Shown piece by piece: positions 36,130 to 48,806 of a DNA stretch of 64,000 nt. The position numbers and the translations under genes were made by a program. Under the pieces are notes generated by a model that was given only the letters and a program-made list of their open reading frames with translations, was not told where the DNA came from and searched no databases. Numbering within the stretch: position 1 is the stretch's first letter; every line of letters starts with the position of its first letter. The stretch covers positions 42,229,034-42,293,033 of the forward strand of contig NC_133169.1 in NCBI RefSeq assembly GCF_040802235.1. The letters are read 5' to 3'. The DNA is from Manis javanica (lineage: Eukaryota; Chordata; Mammalia; Pholidota; Manidae).

Positions 36130-38400
36130 ATTAAGTGAGATTGTTTAATAATCATATACACAGCAGCATATATATTAACATTATTAAAATACTGACTTAT
36201 TTTTTAATGAGTATTAGCCATATTTTCTTCTTGACAGAAAAGCAATATTCAGAATAAAAGTGTTTTTGTTTTGTATTAGAACACAGAATTTTTTTATGCA
36301 CGATCAATAGGTCAAAACATCAAATCGAAATACTACTTACCTTATTAAGTCATGAGATTATTAACTCTTACTAAATACGTCATTAAATATGTATTTAGAA
36401 ATTATTAAAAATATGCATTAGTTTATTTGCTATAATCTTGCTTTACACAGATACACCCTAATTGGGTTTTAAATAATTTTAAACTTACAAAAAAGTTGCA
36501 AGTATGTTGTAGAAAACTCTGAAGTAAACTTACCACAATTCTCCATGTTTCAATACTTTGCCACAGTTCAGTCATCAGAAAAAATAAAGAAAAATGCAAT
36601 AATTGTATTTAATTCTTGTTCATTTTGAAATTAGTTTCAGTATCATATGTTGTGTGTAGCTGCATTGTTCATTTAGTCATTTAATCTATCACCTGAAACA
36701 GTTCTTCAGTCTGTCTTTGTCTTTCCTGATGTTGACACTTTTGAAAAACAGGATTGTTTGTAAAGGAAATGTGCTTTTGGGGGGGATATTCTATTTTTTC
36801 CTCATTACATTTAGGTAAGGGTTTTTTACCAGAATATTATCTCTGGGTCAAACTCGGAGATACACCGTATTCACCTATCTTTATTTCAGTCGGTAGGTTT
36901 TGAGCCTTTACTGCTTGTATGTATCTGCGGGGTACTAGTGGTCTGAGAGGAGGTGCTTGGATGTAGAGGGCTGACAGCATTCCTTGGGAGACCAACAACA
37001 GGGAATGAAAAGGAAAGGACGCTGGGATTTAGAAACCGAGATTGGGCCTCAGTGTCAGTCACTGACGCTGGGACCCCATTGATTCTGTGTGTTACTAGGG
37101 GAACTTACATCATGCACTCTCAGTGGTGGTTTCTCATTTCAAACACCTACCAGGATTTTCCTTTTCTTCACTTCTTCCATTTTTTCCATACTGGAAACAC
37201 TGCAACTCCACCAAATATTAAATTATTCACTGATGTGCACAATCCTAAAATATGCATACATAATCCAAGCTTTCCACATTGTACCCTTTGATGACCAGCC
37301 TACATTAAGTAGTTTTGGAATTTGTGTAGTTCTTTTTCTCTTCTAAACTAAGTGTATATATTGCATGTACATTGCTTAAAAGTTATGTGGAATGAGGTCT
37401 TTTACATGTACTTTCCAACATGCTTATTTTCATTTGAAATGCAGTTATTTCATTTGATTGAGTTTGCATTCAGTTTCAATTTTTGTCCACATTTGGTCAC
37501 TTAACTTTTTTAATATAAAGAAAAATAGTATATCTTCTCCAAGAAAAGGAAACTGTTTAAAAACAGTATCAACAATAACAACAAAATCTATGCTCAGTGA
37601 AATGTCACTCCCTTCCCATTCTTTTCACCCAATCACTCAGCACCTTGTGAAGAAAAACACTCTCAACGTTTCAGGGCTTATCTTTAATGTGTTCTTTTTT
37701 TAAAAGAAAGAATTGTGTATGTTCACTTATTGCATGCTGGGAATCACTACCTATCAGCTCTAGAGATTGCATTTTCCACATGTTTTTTGTTAGCAGCATT
37801 ATGGGTAATTGCAAAATTTAGAAAATACCTCAATCTCAAAACCCAGGAAATTAGTAAAACTATGGTATATATAATAAAGTGGGTTATTCTTTGACTATAA
37901 AATACAAGGAAGGCAATCTCTAGAGCTGATAGGTAGTGATTCCCAGCATGCAATAAGTGAAAAATCTAACGCAAGATTGCCTTCCTTGTATTTTATAGTC
38001 AAAGAATAACCCACTTTATTATATATACCATAGTTTTACTAATTTCCTGGGTTTTGAGATTGAGGTATTTTCTAAATTTTGCAATTACCCATAATGCTGC
38101 TAATAAAAAACATGTGGAAAATGCATTACTGAACACAGGAGGTGCACCTTCAGGGTATTATCTTGTCCTGTGATTGTCCCTGATTACTAGACCCTGTTTT
38201 GTTTACTTCCTCACAGCAGTTTATGCCTGTACCTGAAGCCCAGTGGCACTAAGTTCAAGTTTTAAACATCCAATTTTTTTGAATATACCAATAGAAAAAA
38301 TAAGGGTAAGGGGTTATTTTGGCCATGTAGAGACTTCCTGCTTCACATACCCCACAGAACTTGTATGGAATACCCACCAGCTCTCAGTGTCACCCTCTGG
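36130..38400. repeat. Paralogous segment, copy 1 (empty-site copy)
   Basis: It aligns in order with 49921-51536 and then 59533-60050. Shared landmarks are AAATAATTTTAAACTTACA, GTTCTTCAGTCT, GGAAATGTGC, the TTCACTTCTTCCA block and CTAGAGATTGC. This copy lacks the ERV provirus that separates the two halves of the other. Parts resemble an ancient L1 3' region, so the pair may be two copies of an old repeat instead of a segmental duplication. Confidence 0.65.
37722..38122. repeat. Inverted duplication with interlocked arms
   Basis: Arm A (37722-37770, 49 bp) is the exact reverse complement of A' (37913-37961). Arm B (37771-37918, 148 bp) is the reverse complement of B' (37975-38122) with a single mismatch (37789). 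The order is A, B, A', B', so the two stems interlock. The paralogue at about 59630-59830 shows the ancestral order A then B'. An inverted copy of the A-B' block was therefore inserted between A and B'. Confidence 0.92.
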
Positions 38401-39119
38401 GCCTACAAAATATTCCACCTCAGGGAATCAGCCTGATCATTTGCTTCCAATGCTTTTCTTTTATCCTTTCCATTTCTTCTACTGGGAAATGTTTAGGACA
38501 TTTTATATTTAGTAGCATTTCTCTTTTAGTTTTGTTAGCTTTATAGCTATTTTTGTTGCATATGTCTGCCCCAGAAATTACAACACACCTATTTTAATTT
38601 ACAGCAGTTTTATGATTATTAATCTGCACCTTCTTGTAAAATATAATAATTTTGAAATCATATAGAATCACATACGTTGTCATATATATTTCCATATGCA
38701 TTACAAACTCCACATGGCAATGTTAATATTTTAGTTTTTAAACAGTTATGAAGTGATCACTATCCGAATGGAAAAAAAAAAGTAACTTATATTTACCCAC
38801 AAAGTCACCACTCTTATTCTATTTACAAATTTTTTAGGGATGGAGTCTACATGTAACATTTCCTCCAGTCTGAAGCATTTAATTTCATATTTCTTTTACA
38901 GTAAGCTTGCTATAAACATATTCTTTGTCCTTTATATAATGGTATCTTTGCTTTTATTTATCTTTCAATCATATTTTTGAAAGACATAGAAATTTGGCTG
39001 ATCATTCACATCACTTTCAGTACTGTAAAATTATTTTTCTCCCATCTTTTGGCTACCATGGTTTTTAGTGAGAAAATACCCATTATTTGGAGCACTTTCA
39101 CCTTTTAGAAAGTGTTTTA
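38401..39119. other. AT-rich intergenic DNA, nothing recognised
   Basis: Short chance frames only. No repeat boundary or gene is visible. Confidence 0.4.
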
Positions 39120-39875
39120 TTTCTGTATCCTTTCTTTTTCTTAAGTGTATTTTTCAGGGGTTCAAAAGTTACACACATTATTAAATCCTCCCTCCTGCAA
39201 GTGCCACTAGTGTCTGTCAACATAGGAAAATGTTACACAACTGCTGACTATATTCTCCATGCTTCACTTCCATCCCCATGACCAATTTTTATTACGACTG
39301 AGAGTCTGAACTTCTGTATCCCCCCACCCACCCCACCCCCTACCAGGACCCCGCCCCCATGATAACCACCAGTCACTTCTCAGCGACAATGGGTGTACTG
39401 CTGTTTAGTTCATTTTGTTTTGTATTGTTTTTAAATCCCACACATAAGTGAAAGCATATGTTATTTGTGTTTCTCCACCTGGCTTATTTCACTTAGCATA
39501 ATACCCTCTAGGTCCACCCATGTTGTCACAAATGTCAGGATTTCTTTACATTTTATGGCTGAATAATATTCCTTTGTGTATATGTACCAGCTCTTTTTTA
39601 TCCATTCATCCCTGTAAGGACACTTTAGTTGCTTCCATATCTTGGCTACTATAAATAATGTGGCAATAAACATAGGGGTACATACATATTTACAAATCAA
39701 AGATTTTGTTTTCCTTGGTTAAATTCTTAAAAATGGAGTTACTAGGTCTATGGCATATAATTTTTTAATTTTTTGTGGAAACTCCATTATGCTTTCCATA
39801 GTGGCTGCATCAATTTTCATTCCCACCAACAGTGTAAAAGGGTTTCCTTTTCTTCACAGCTTTACCTACCATGTT
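39120..39875 (-). mobile_element. Old L1 3' end
   Basis: On the minus strand the frame at 39700-39461 (KCPYRDEWIKKSWYIYTKEYYSAIK) is the ORF2p C-terminus. It is followed by an old-type 3' UTR with a C-rich complement (CCCCCCACCC) to about 39120. It is diverged and lacks the young-family tail. Confidence 0.78.
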
Positions 39876-41404
39876 CTTTCTGGTCTTTTGCCCAGTGGGA
39901 TGCTGGGTTCTCTAGCCCATTCCTCAGGACTACAGTCTCCTGTCCTGCTCTTGAGACATCTGGGATGGGAAGAGTTATGTTTCAGGTGTTGGGACACCAA
40001 CTGCTAACCCATTTCTTTCTTGCTAGGTGGGCCACATCACTGGGCTGCATTCTTCCCCAATGATCCCAATTTAACCCTGAGACTCACAAAAGGAAAAGGT
40101 AATACTCTTGTGCAACACATCTTGGGCGCAACACCAACTAGGAAACCAAGAACAATGACTTAATCCTAACACTTTTACTGAATTGAGTCTTTTCTGGAAG
40201 TGGGCAAACAAAAGGGCAGAAGTGCCTTATGCTCAGACTTGCTTCTATGTCAGAAGCTGAAAAGGCCACGCCAAGCTTGCCAACTTGCTGCAGCCCTCTC
40301 TCCACTCCTCTTCCTACTTTACCTCTGCACCAGTGTCAGCTAAAGCCGACCTTAGGTGAGCAAGAGAGAGTTATTAAAGAGGCTTGTAAGTTTTCTAGCA
40401 GCCTTCACTTGTCTAATACTGTTTCTCATTAGAGAGACTGCTGTTCCCTCAGTGGACCCTAACAGGACCCTAAGTGTTCCAAAGATGCTCTGTGGGAAAA
40501 AAAACCTATTTTCCTTATGTGTAAAGACAGGGCTAAAGAATGCTAGTATAACAGTTCACAATTGCTTCTTCTTTTCACTGAAAATAAAGGTTTCTAAGGG
40601 TTTTAATTTCTAATTAAGGCTACTAGAAATAATAGGGGCAACATCTCTGCATGCTAGAAAGATGTGTCTTGATAAGAGAAGGTATGAGGAATGGAAATGC
40701 ATTTTTGCTAAGGGAAAAGAAGGTAATTTTGCCCTAAAGTACAGCTGGTTATTAAAAGAGGGAGAACCCTGAATGTAAAAATAAAGTTGTAGAAATTTTG
40801 TGGAAGAAGAAATTAATGTCATGCTATATGAGATTGAAGTAAATGGAGCTTAATATAAAGTACACCCTGAGATTAGAATTTTGCTTTCTATTAATAGGAC
40901 AAAGTTTTCTCAAACTATTGTTCTGTTCTTAATATTGATATTGTGAAAGGTTTTTCTAATTGTATCAATTTCTCATGTTTAATGTCTAAATAAGGTGCTT
41001 GAGTACTTAAGAAAACAAAACCTTAATATTAAAGAGCTATGAGCTAAGTTTTGCAAAAACTATGTAACCTCCTTTTGGTATTTAACTACTCACATTTTAA
41101 AGTATTTTGTCATGTTTAGATACTATTTCACTTCAGAACTATTTGAAAACAACTAGACTCAAGCAGTACAAAATTTAATTACATAAGATTGAGTAAACTA
41201 AAGGGGGTGATATTATTTTCATGACATTTTGTTTCATATGTTGGTGATCTTCTAAAGTAAGTATCTGTTTTAAACCTTTCTCTTAAGCTGACATTCAACA
41301 GTTTATGAAATTATACATTTAAAAACAAAATTGAAACATTTATTTTTCTCCCTAGATCTGCATCCAGAATTTAGAAATTCTGTGAGTTTTTTTACGACTC
41401 CACC
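39876..41404. other. Intergenic, nothing recognised
   Basis: Short frames without domain similarity. A splice- or ERV-like origin for 39890-40560 was considered, but no motif supports it. Confidence 0.4.
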
Positions 41405-41749
41405 TTTTTTTATTTTTTATTTAGTATCATTAATCTACAATTACATGAGGAACATTATGTTTACTAGACTCCCACCTTCACCAAGTCACCCCCACAAAAC
41501 CCATTATAGTCACTGTCCATCACCATAGTAAGATGTTACAGAATCACTACTTGTCTTCTCTATATTGCACAGCCATCCCTGTGCCCCCCCAATCATGACA
41601 CATGCTAATTGTAATGCCACCCTTCCTCCCCCGCTTATAACTCCCTTCCCATCCATCCTCCCCAGTCCCTTTCCCTTTGGTAACTGTTAGTCCACTCTTG
41701 GGTTCTGTGATTCTGCTGCTGTTTTGTTCCTTCAGTTTTTCTTTGTTCT

Positions 41750-44700
41750 TATACTCCACATATAAGTGAAATCACTTGGTACTTGTCTTTCTCTGCCTGG
41801 CTTATTTCACTGAGCGTAATACCCTCTAGCTCCATCCATGTTGTTGCAAATGGTAGGATTTGTTTTCTTCTTATGGCTGAATAACATTCCATTGTGTATA
41901 TGTACCACATCTTTATTCATTCATCTACTGATGGACACTTAGGTTGCTTCCACTTCTTGACTATTGTAAATAGTGCTTGATTAACATAGGGGTGCATCTG
42001 TCTTTTTCAAACTGGGCTGCTGCATTCTTAGGGTAAATTCCTACAAGTGGAATTCCTGGGTCAAATGGTATCTCTATTTTGGGCTTTTTGAGGAACCTCC
42101 ATACTGCTTTCCACAATGGTTGAACTAATTTACATTTCCACCAGCAGTGTAGGAGGGTTCCCCTTTCTCCACAACCTCGCCAACATTTGTTGTTGCTTGT
42201 CTTTTGGATAGTGGCGATCCTTACTGGTGTGAGGTGATATCTCATTGTGGTTTTAATTTGCATTTCTCTGATGATTAGCAATGTGGAGCATCTTTTCATC
42301 TGTTAGCCATCTGAATTTCTTCTCTGGAGAACTGTGTTCAGCTCCTCTGCCCATTTTTTAATTGGATTATTTGCTTTTTGTTTGTTGAGGTGCATTAATT
42401 CTTTATATGTTTTGGATGTCAACCCTGTATCATGTCTGTCATTTATGAACATATTATCCCATGTTGTAGAATGCCTTTTGTTCTATTGGTGATGTCCTTT
42501 GCTGTACAGAAGTTTTTCAGCTTGACGTAGTCCCACCTGTTCATTTTTGCTTTTGTTTCGCTTGCCCAGGGAGATATGTTCATGAAGAAGACACTCATGT
42601 TTATGTCAAAGAGATGTTTGCCTATGTTTTTTCTAAGAGTTTTATGGTTTCATGACTTACATTCAGGTCTTTGATCCATTTCGAATTTACTTGTGTGTAT
42701 GGGGTTAGACAATGAACCAATTTCATTCTCTTACATGTAGCTGTCCAGTTTTGCCAACACGAGTTGTTGAAGAGACTGTCATTTCCCCATTGTATGTTCA
42801 TGGCTCCTTTATACTATATTAACTGACCATATATGTTTGGATTAATGTCTGGAGACTCTATTCTGTTACACTGGTCTGTGGTTCTGCTCTTGTGCCAGTA
42901 CCAAATTGTCTTGATTACTGTGGCTTTGTAGTGGAGCTTGAAGTTGGGGAGCATGATCCACCTCACTTTATTCTTTCTTCTCAGGATTGCTTTGGCTATT
43001 CAGCATCTTTGGTGTTTCCATATGAATTTACGAACTATTTGTTCCAGTTCATTGGAAATTGCTGTTGGTATTTTGATAGGGATTGCATTGAAACTGTAGA
43101 TTGCTTTAGGCAGGATGGCCATTTTGACAATATTAACTCTTCCTATCCAACAACTTGGGATACGTTCCCATTTGTTAGTGTCCTCTTTAATATCTCTTAA
43201 GAGTGTCTTGTAGGTTTCAGGGTACAGGTCTTTCACTTCCTTGGTTAGGTTTATTCCTTGGTATTTTATTGTTTTTGATGCAATTGTGAATGGAATTGTT
43301 TTCCTGATTTCTTTTTCTGCTAGTTCATTATTAGTGTATAGGAAGGCAACAGATTTCTGTGTGTTAATTTTGTATCCTGCAACTTTGCTGAATTCTGACA
43401 TTAGTTTTAGAAGTTTTGGAGTGAAGTCTTTAGGGTTTTTTATGTACAATGTCATGTCATTTGCAAATAGTGACAGTTGGACTTTTCCTTTAAAAATCTG
43501 GATTCCTTGTATTTCTTTCTTTGTTTTGTCTGTTTGCCGTAGCTAGGACCTCCAGTGTTAGGTTGAATAACAGTGGGGAGAATGGGCATCCTTGTCTTGT
43601 TCCCAATCTTAGAGGAAAAGCAGTCAGCTTCTCGCTGTTGTGTATGATGTTGGCTGTGGGTTCATCATATATGAACTATATTATGTACTTACACTCTATA
43701 CCCATTTTGTTGAGAGTTTTTGTCATGAATGGATGTTGAATTTTGTTGAATGCCTTTTCAGCATCTATGGAGATGATCATGTGGTTTTTGTCTTTCTTTT
43801 TGTTTATTTGCTGGATGATGTTGATGGATTTTCGAATGTTGTACCATCCTTGCATCCCTGGGATGAATCCCACTTGGTCATGGTGTACAATCCTTTTGAT
43901 ATATTTTTGAATTCTGTTTCCTAATATTTCATTGAGTATTTTTGCATCTACATTCATCAGGGATATTGGTCTGTAATTTTCTTTTTTTGGTGGGGTCTTT
44001 GCCTGGTTTTGGTATTAGGGTGATGTTGGCTTCATAGCATGAGTTTGGCAGTATTCCCTTCTCTTCTATTTTTTGGAAAACTTTAAGGAGAATGGGTATT
44101 ATGTCTTCTCTGTATGTCTGATAACATTCCGAGGTAAATCCATCTGGCCCAGGGGTTTTGCCTTTGGGTAATTTTTTGATTACCACTTCAATTTCATTGC
44201 TGGTAATTGGTCTGATAGATTTTGTCTTTCTTCCTTGGTGAGTCTTGGAAGGTTGTATTTTTCTAGGAAGTTGTCCATTTCTTCTAGGTTTCCCATCTTG
44301 TTAGCATATAGATTCTCACAGTATCCTCTATAGACTCTATGTATTTCTTTGGGGTCCGTCATGATTTTTCTTTCTCATTTCTGGTTCTTTTAATGTGTAT
44401 TGATTCTCTTTTTCTCTTAATAAGTCTGGCTAGGGGGTTATCTATTTTCTATATTTTCTCAAAGAACCAGCTCTTGGTTTTATTGATTTTTTCTATTGTT
44501 TTATTCTTCTTACTTTTATTTATTTCTTCTCTGATCTTTATTATGTCCCTCCTTCTACTGACTTTGGGCCTCATTTGTTCTTCTTTTTCCAATTTCAATA
44601 AGTGTGACTTTATTCATTTGGGATTGTTCTTCTTTATTTAAAGATGTCTGGATTGCTATATACTTTCCTCTTATAACTTCTTTTGCTGTGTCCCACAAAA

Positions 44701-45393
44701 GTTGGGGCTTTGAACTGCTGTTTTCATTTGTCTCCATATATTGCTTGATCTCTATTTTAAGTTGGTCATTGATCCATTGATTATTTAGGAGCACGGTGTT
44801 AAGCCTCCATGTGTTTGTGAACCTTTTTGTTTTCTTTGTACAATTTATTTCTAGTTTTATACCTTTGTAGTCTAAAAAGTTGGTTGGTAGCATTTCAGTC
44901 TTTTTTAATTTACTGAGGCTCTTTTTGTGGCTTAGTATGTGGTCTATTCTGGAAAATGTTCCATGTGAACTTGAGAAGAATGTGTTTCCTGCTGCTTTTG
45001 GGTGTAGAGTTCTGTAGATGTCTGTTAGGTCCAGGTGCTCCTGTATTTGGTGCATATATATTTATAATGGTTATATCCTCTTGTTGGACTGACTCCTTTA
45101 TCATTATGTAATGTCCTTATTTATCTCTTGTTACTTTCTTTGTTTCGAAGTCTATTTTCTGATACTAGTACTGCAATACCTGCTTTTCTCTCCCTGTTGT
45201 TTGCATGAAATACCTTTTCCCATTCCTTGACTTTTAGTCTGTGAATGTCTTTGGGTTTAAGGTGAATCTCTTGTAAGCAGCATATAGATGGGTATTGCTT
45301 TTTTATCCATTCTATTACTCTGTGTCTTTTGATTGGTGCATTCAGTCCATTTACATTTAGGGTGATTTTTGAAAGATATGTACTTATTGCCAT
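41750..45393 (-). pseudogene. L1 ORF2, broken, with altered RT active site
   Basis: It begins at an intact ATG (MAISTYLSKITLNVNG). Endonuclease pieces follow (CCLQEIHLKPK, with the catalytic-Glu region altered from ETH to EIH), then the RT region ([18 protein letters not shown] at 43957-43676). The active-site motif reads FANDM where the copy at 17.5-23.5 kb has FADDM (codon 43459-43461). The thumb and C-terminal segments run down to 41961. There are multiple stops and frameshifts. The altered Asp would abolish RT even if the frame were open. Confidence 0.88.
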
Positions 45394-45859
45394 TGCAGGC
45401 TTTAGATTCGTGGTTACCAAAGGTTCACGGTTAGCTTCTTTAGTATTTTACTTCCTAACTTAACTTGCTTATTGAATTATTATAGACACTGTCTGGTGAT
45501 TCTTTATTTCTCTCTCTTCTTATTCCTCCTCGTCCATTCTTTATATGTTAGGTGTTTTATTCTGTGCTCTTTTTTGTTTCCTGTGGCTGCTTTTGTGTTT
45601 ACTTGATTTTATTTTTTGCCTTTAGTTAGTATTTGGTTGGTCTACTTTCTTTGCTGTGATTTTATTTTCTCTGGTGTCATCTATTTAGTCTTAGGAGTGT
45701 TCCCATCTAGAGCAGACCCTTTAAAATACCCTGAAGAGGGGGTGTGTGGGAGGCAAATTCTCTCAACGTTTGCTTGTCTGGGAATTGTTTAATCCCTCCT
45801 TCATATTTAAATGATAATCATACTGGATTCAGTATCCTTGGTTCACGGCCCTTCTGTTT

Positions 45860-46560
45860 CATTGCATTAAATATACCATGACATTCTCTTCTGGCCACTA
45901 AGGTTTCTGTTGAGAAGTCTGATGATAGCCTGATGGGTTTTCCTTTGTAGGTTGATCTTTTTTCTCTCTCCGGCTGCCTTTAATACTCTGTCCTTGTCCT
46001 TGATCTTTGCCATTTTAATTATTATGTGTCTTGGTGTTGTCCTCCTTGGGTCCCTTGTGTTGGGATATTTTTGGGCTTCCATGGTCTGAGAGACTATTTT
46101 CTCCTCCACTTTGAGGAAGTTTTCAGCAATTATTTCTTCAAAATACACTTTCTATCCCTTTTTCTCTCTCTTCTTATTCTTGTAACCCTATAATGCAAAT
46201 ATTGTTCCATTTGGATTGTTCACACATTTCTCTCAGTATTCTTTCATTCCTGGAGATCCTTTTATCTCTCTCTGCCTCAGCTTCTTTGTGTTCCTGTTCT
46301 CTGATTTCTATTCCACTAACGGCCTCTTTCACCTCATCCAGTCTGCTCTTAAGTCTTTCCAGAGATTGTTTTTTTTCTGTATTCTCCATCTTAGCTTGAT
46401 CCTTTAACTCTCGCATATTTCTTTGCAGGTCCATTGGCAAGCTTATGACCTTTATTTTGAATTCTCTTTCAGGAAGATTGATTAAATCTATCTCCCAGGC
46501 TCCCTCTCAGGGATTGTCTGGGTTATTCTGGATTGGATCAGATTCTTCTGCCTTTTCATG
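45860..46560 (-). pseudogene. L1 ORF1, broken
   Basis: It starts MKRQKNLIQSRITQT at 46560 but hits a stop after about 23 codons. The coiled-coil and RRM-leading segments are in the frame at 46440-46174 (ENTEKKQSLERLKSRLDE, RISRNERILREM). Downstream RNA-binding parts are in the frame at 46148-45867 (TPRHIIIKMAKIKDKDRVLKAAG), which ends out of frame before the C-terminal domain. Confidence 0.85.
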
Positions 46561-47474
46561 GCTATAGAAATAGTCGTGAGCAGTTGGCATGTGTGTCAGC
46601 TGGGAGACAATGTCCCATACATGGGGTGCAGCTTCCGGTTTTATTTCCTAACCTACCATGGGTGCGGCAGCCATTGGGTCAGCCCAGATCCTTGCAGGGA
46701 GAGGCAGGTGCACCGGGTGTGATCTTTGTGAGAACAGTGAGCCTTGGAGCCCTGTCCCAGCTTCCTCTGTCTGTGCGCACTGGCGGCACCTCTGAGTCTG
46801 GGCCGGGTGTCTGCGGAGGAGGCTCTGGGGTTTGCTGTGGGTGCGGCCACTCTCAGGTTGCTCCCCTGCTATGGCGGGGCCATGCCAGAGCAGGAATGGA
46901 TGGGAGGCTGTTTATCATCTTGAAGGGCTTCAGGGCTATGCTGCCTTCCAGGGACTGGAGCGCCTGAATTTCCCCAGGATTCCCACCTGCTGGGCTGAGT
47001 GTGCCAGGATGCTTCCATCCAGCTGTGAGGCCCTTGTCCCTTTAAGACTTTCAAAAAGCACTTGCTTTTCTTTTTTTCCAGGGGCATTGGCTGCGGGGGC
47101 CCAATTGCAGACTTTACTGTTCCATTTTCCTAATATCCAGCACACCATGCAATGTGTGTCTGTGGTCCTGGTGTAGATCACTAGGGCTGGTGATTCAGCA
47201 GTCTTTGGCTCCCACTCCCTCCCCGCTCTGACTCCTCTCCTCCTGCTGGTGGGCTGTAGTGGAGGGTGAACTCGGGTCCTGCTGGGCTGCGGCTTGTATC
47301 TTACCCCATTCGTGAGGCACTGAGTTCTCACAGATGTAGATATAGCCTGGCTGTTGTACTGTATCTTCTGGTCTCTCTTTTAGGAATAGTTGTATTTGTT
47401 GTATTTTCAAAAATATATATGGCTTTGGGAGAAGATTTCCACTGCCCCACTCACACTACCATCTTGGCTCCTCC

Positions 47475-48806
47475 TTTCAGAGAGTATCTTTATATGTTAC
47501 GACAATATTCTTATTTGAATACGTTCAATAAGAATGTGCTCTCCTTGTGACAGGACACAATTGAAAACACTGGTTATTTTACCAAAGCTGTGACTGAAGT
47601 GACATATTTGAGAGAGGCATACATACTCCTCTGATATGACCAGGCCACTTGAAGGAATCAACATTGACTTTATGGGGCCAACAAAGCCCCTCGGAAGAAC
47701 CGGCCTAGAACCTTGCTTACAGGAGTCCCAGCTGACTTACCTGTTGATTAAGAAGGTCACTACCTGGCAAATGTATGAACCTCAGAGTATCTTGAGGACC
47801 TTGAGGAGAGAGTAATTCAACCAATTTCTACAGGTACTAAAGACTTGGATTTCCTGTCCTCGAGAGGCCTTTAAATGTTCAATCTGCAATTCCTTACAAC
47901 AAAGCACACTTAAAAGAGCCTGTGTAATCAACTGCTGTTCTTGCTGCATTTATGTAAATAATCAAACCAAGTGTTTTGAAGCGAAATTTATTTTACACTT
48001 TTATTTTAAACTAAAATTGTTTTCAATTTTAATTTGAAGCTAAACAAATTAGTCTTAATATGGTTGCCTCTAATAAAAATGAAGGTGATTTTAGGAGAAA
48101 AGAATTATGTTTCAACAGTGCAGCCTTATCTATACTAGATTCTAATACTTGTTATTGTGAAATAGACTGGATCCTGAAATCTGCTTTCCACAAAATATAT
48201 GGTTATGACTCTCCAAATGTTTCCAATTTTCTTCCATCACTTCTGTTGAAGTCTTACTGCTCCTAGTCTCATATTTAGCCATGCATTCTTAATCTCCTTG
48301 TCAAGTTTATTCCTTCCAGAATGGAAAATCCAACTCCAGTTATTGCCCCAATAAGGGCTTCAACCTCTGTCTCTGACAGTCAGTGAAGAAACCAGCTGAT
48401 CAAGTCTCTCAGATACTTCAGAGGCTCTCAGAATCATGAATTCAGTCCCACTTTTAGAACTGGGATCCTGGCAACTATCCTTTGTAGGACTCCCACTAAT
48501 TCTTTTACTATCCCCAATGTGTGAACCATGCTTACTAAACCTCTTAACTAAATTTATGTCTTTAAGACTACAGTCCCTCGAGGTTAAAGCCCTGCTGTCA
48601 TGAAGATTCAAGCCCTTACCAATTGATGAACCATGCAACTTCCTAAGACCCTTGATGGGAACCCTTATTGTTCCAATCTACACCATCCCGACAGTCAGCT
48701 AGCAGAGGGACCCAGTGACCACACTATCCCTCACAAGCAGGAAGTAGCCAGATTGGCCATCGACCCTCACCCCAATGATTTGGATCCCAACTGCATGAGG
48801 GGGGAA
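47475..48806 (+). mobile_element. Probable ERV internal remnant upstream of the 3' LTR
   Basis: Position implies the 3' internal region of the ERV whose LTR begins at 48807. A purine tract (GAGGGGGGAA) directly abuts the LTR, as a polypurine tract should. Translations such as PLEGINIDFMGPTKPLG near 47650 look retroviral, but no domain is secure. Frames are short and broken. The stretch right of the L1 5' end (47475-47630) may be unrelated flank. Confidence 0.45.

Larger units (their letters stand above)
41405..47474 (-). mobile_element. Full-length young L1 (6.1 kb), second copy
   Basis: A T-rich tail at 41405-41421 (A-tail on the minus strand), then 3' UTR, ORF2 (45393 to about 41750), ORF1 (46560 to about 45860), and a CpG-containing 5' UTR up to GGAGGAGCCAAGATGG at 47474. 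It has the same family and orientation as the copy at 17.5-23.5 kb, but without a transduced segment. I could not find a convincing TSD. Confidence 0.92.

Noticed and set aside
46533-47331. Open frames of 114-144 codons as genes
   Set aside because: Same situation in the 5' UTR of the second full-length L1.
41405-47500. TSD for the second full-length L1
   Set aside because: The flanks (…GACTCCACC before the tail, TTTCAGAGAG after the 5' end) do not match convincingly.
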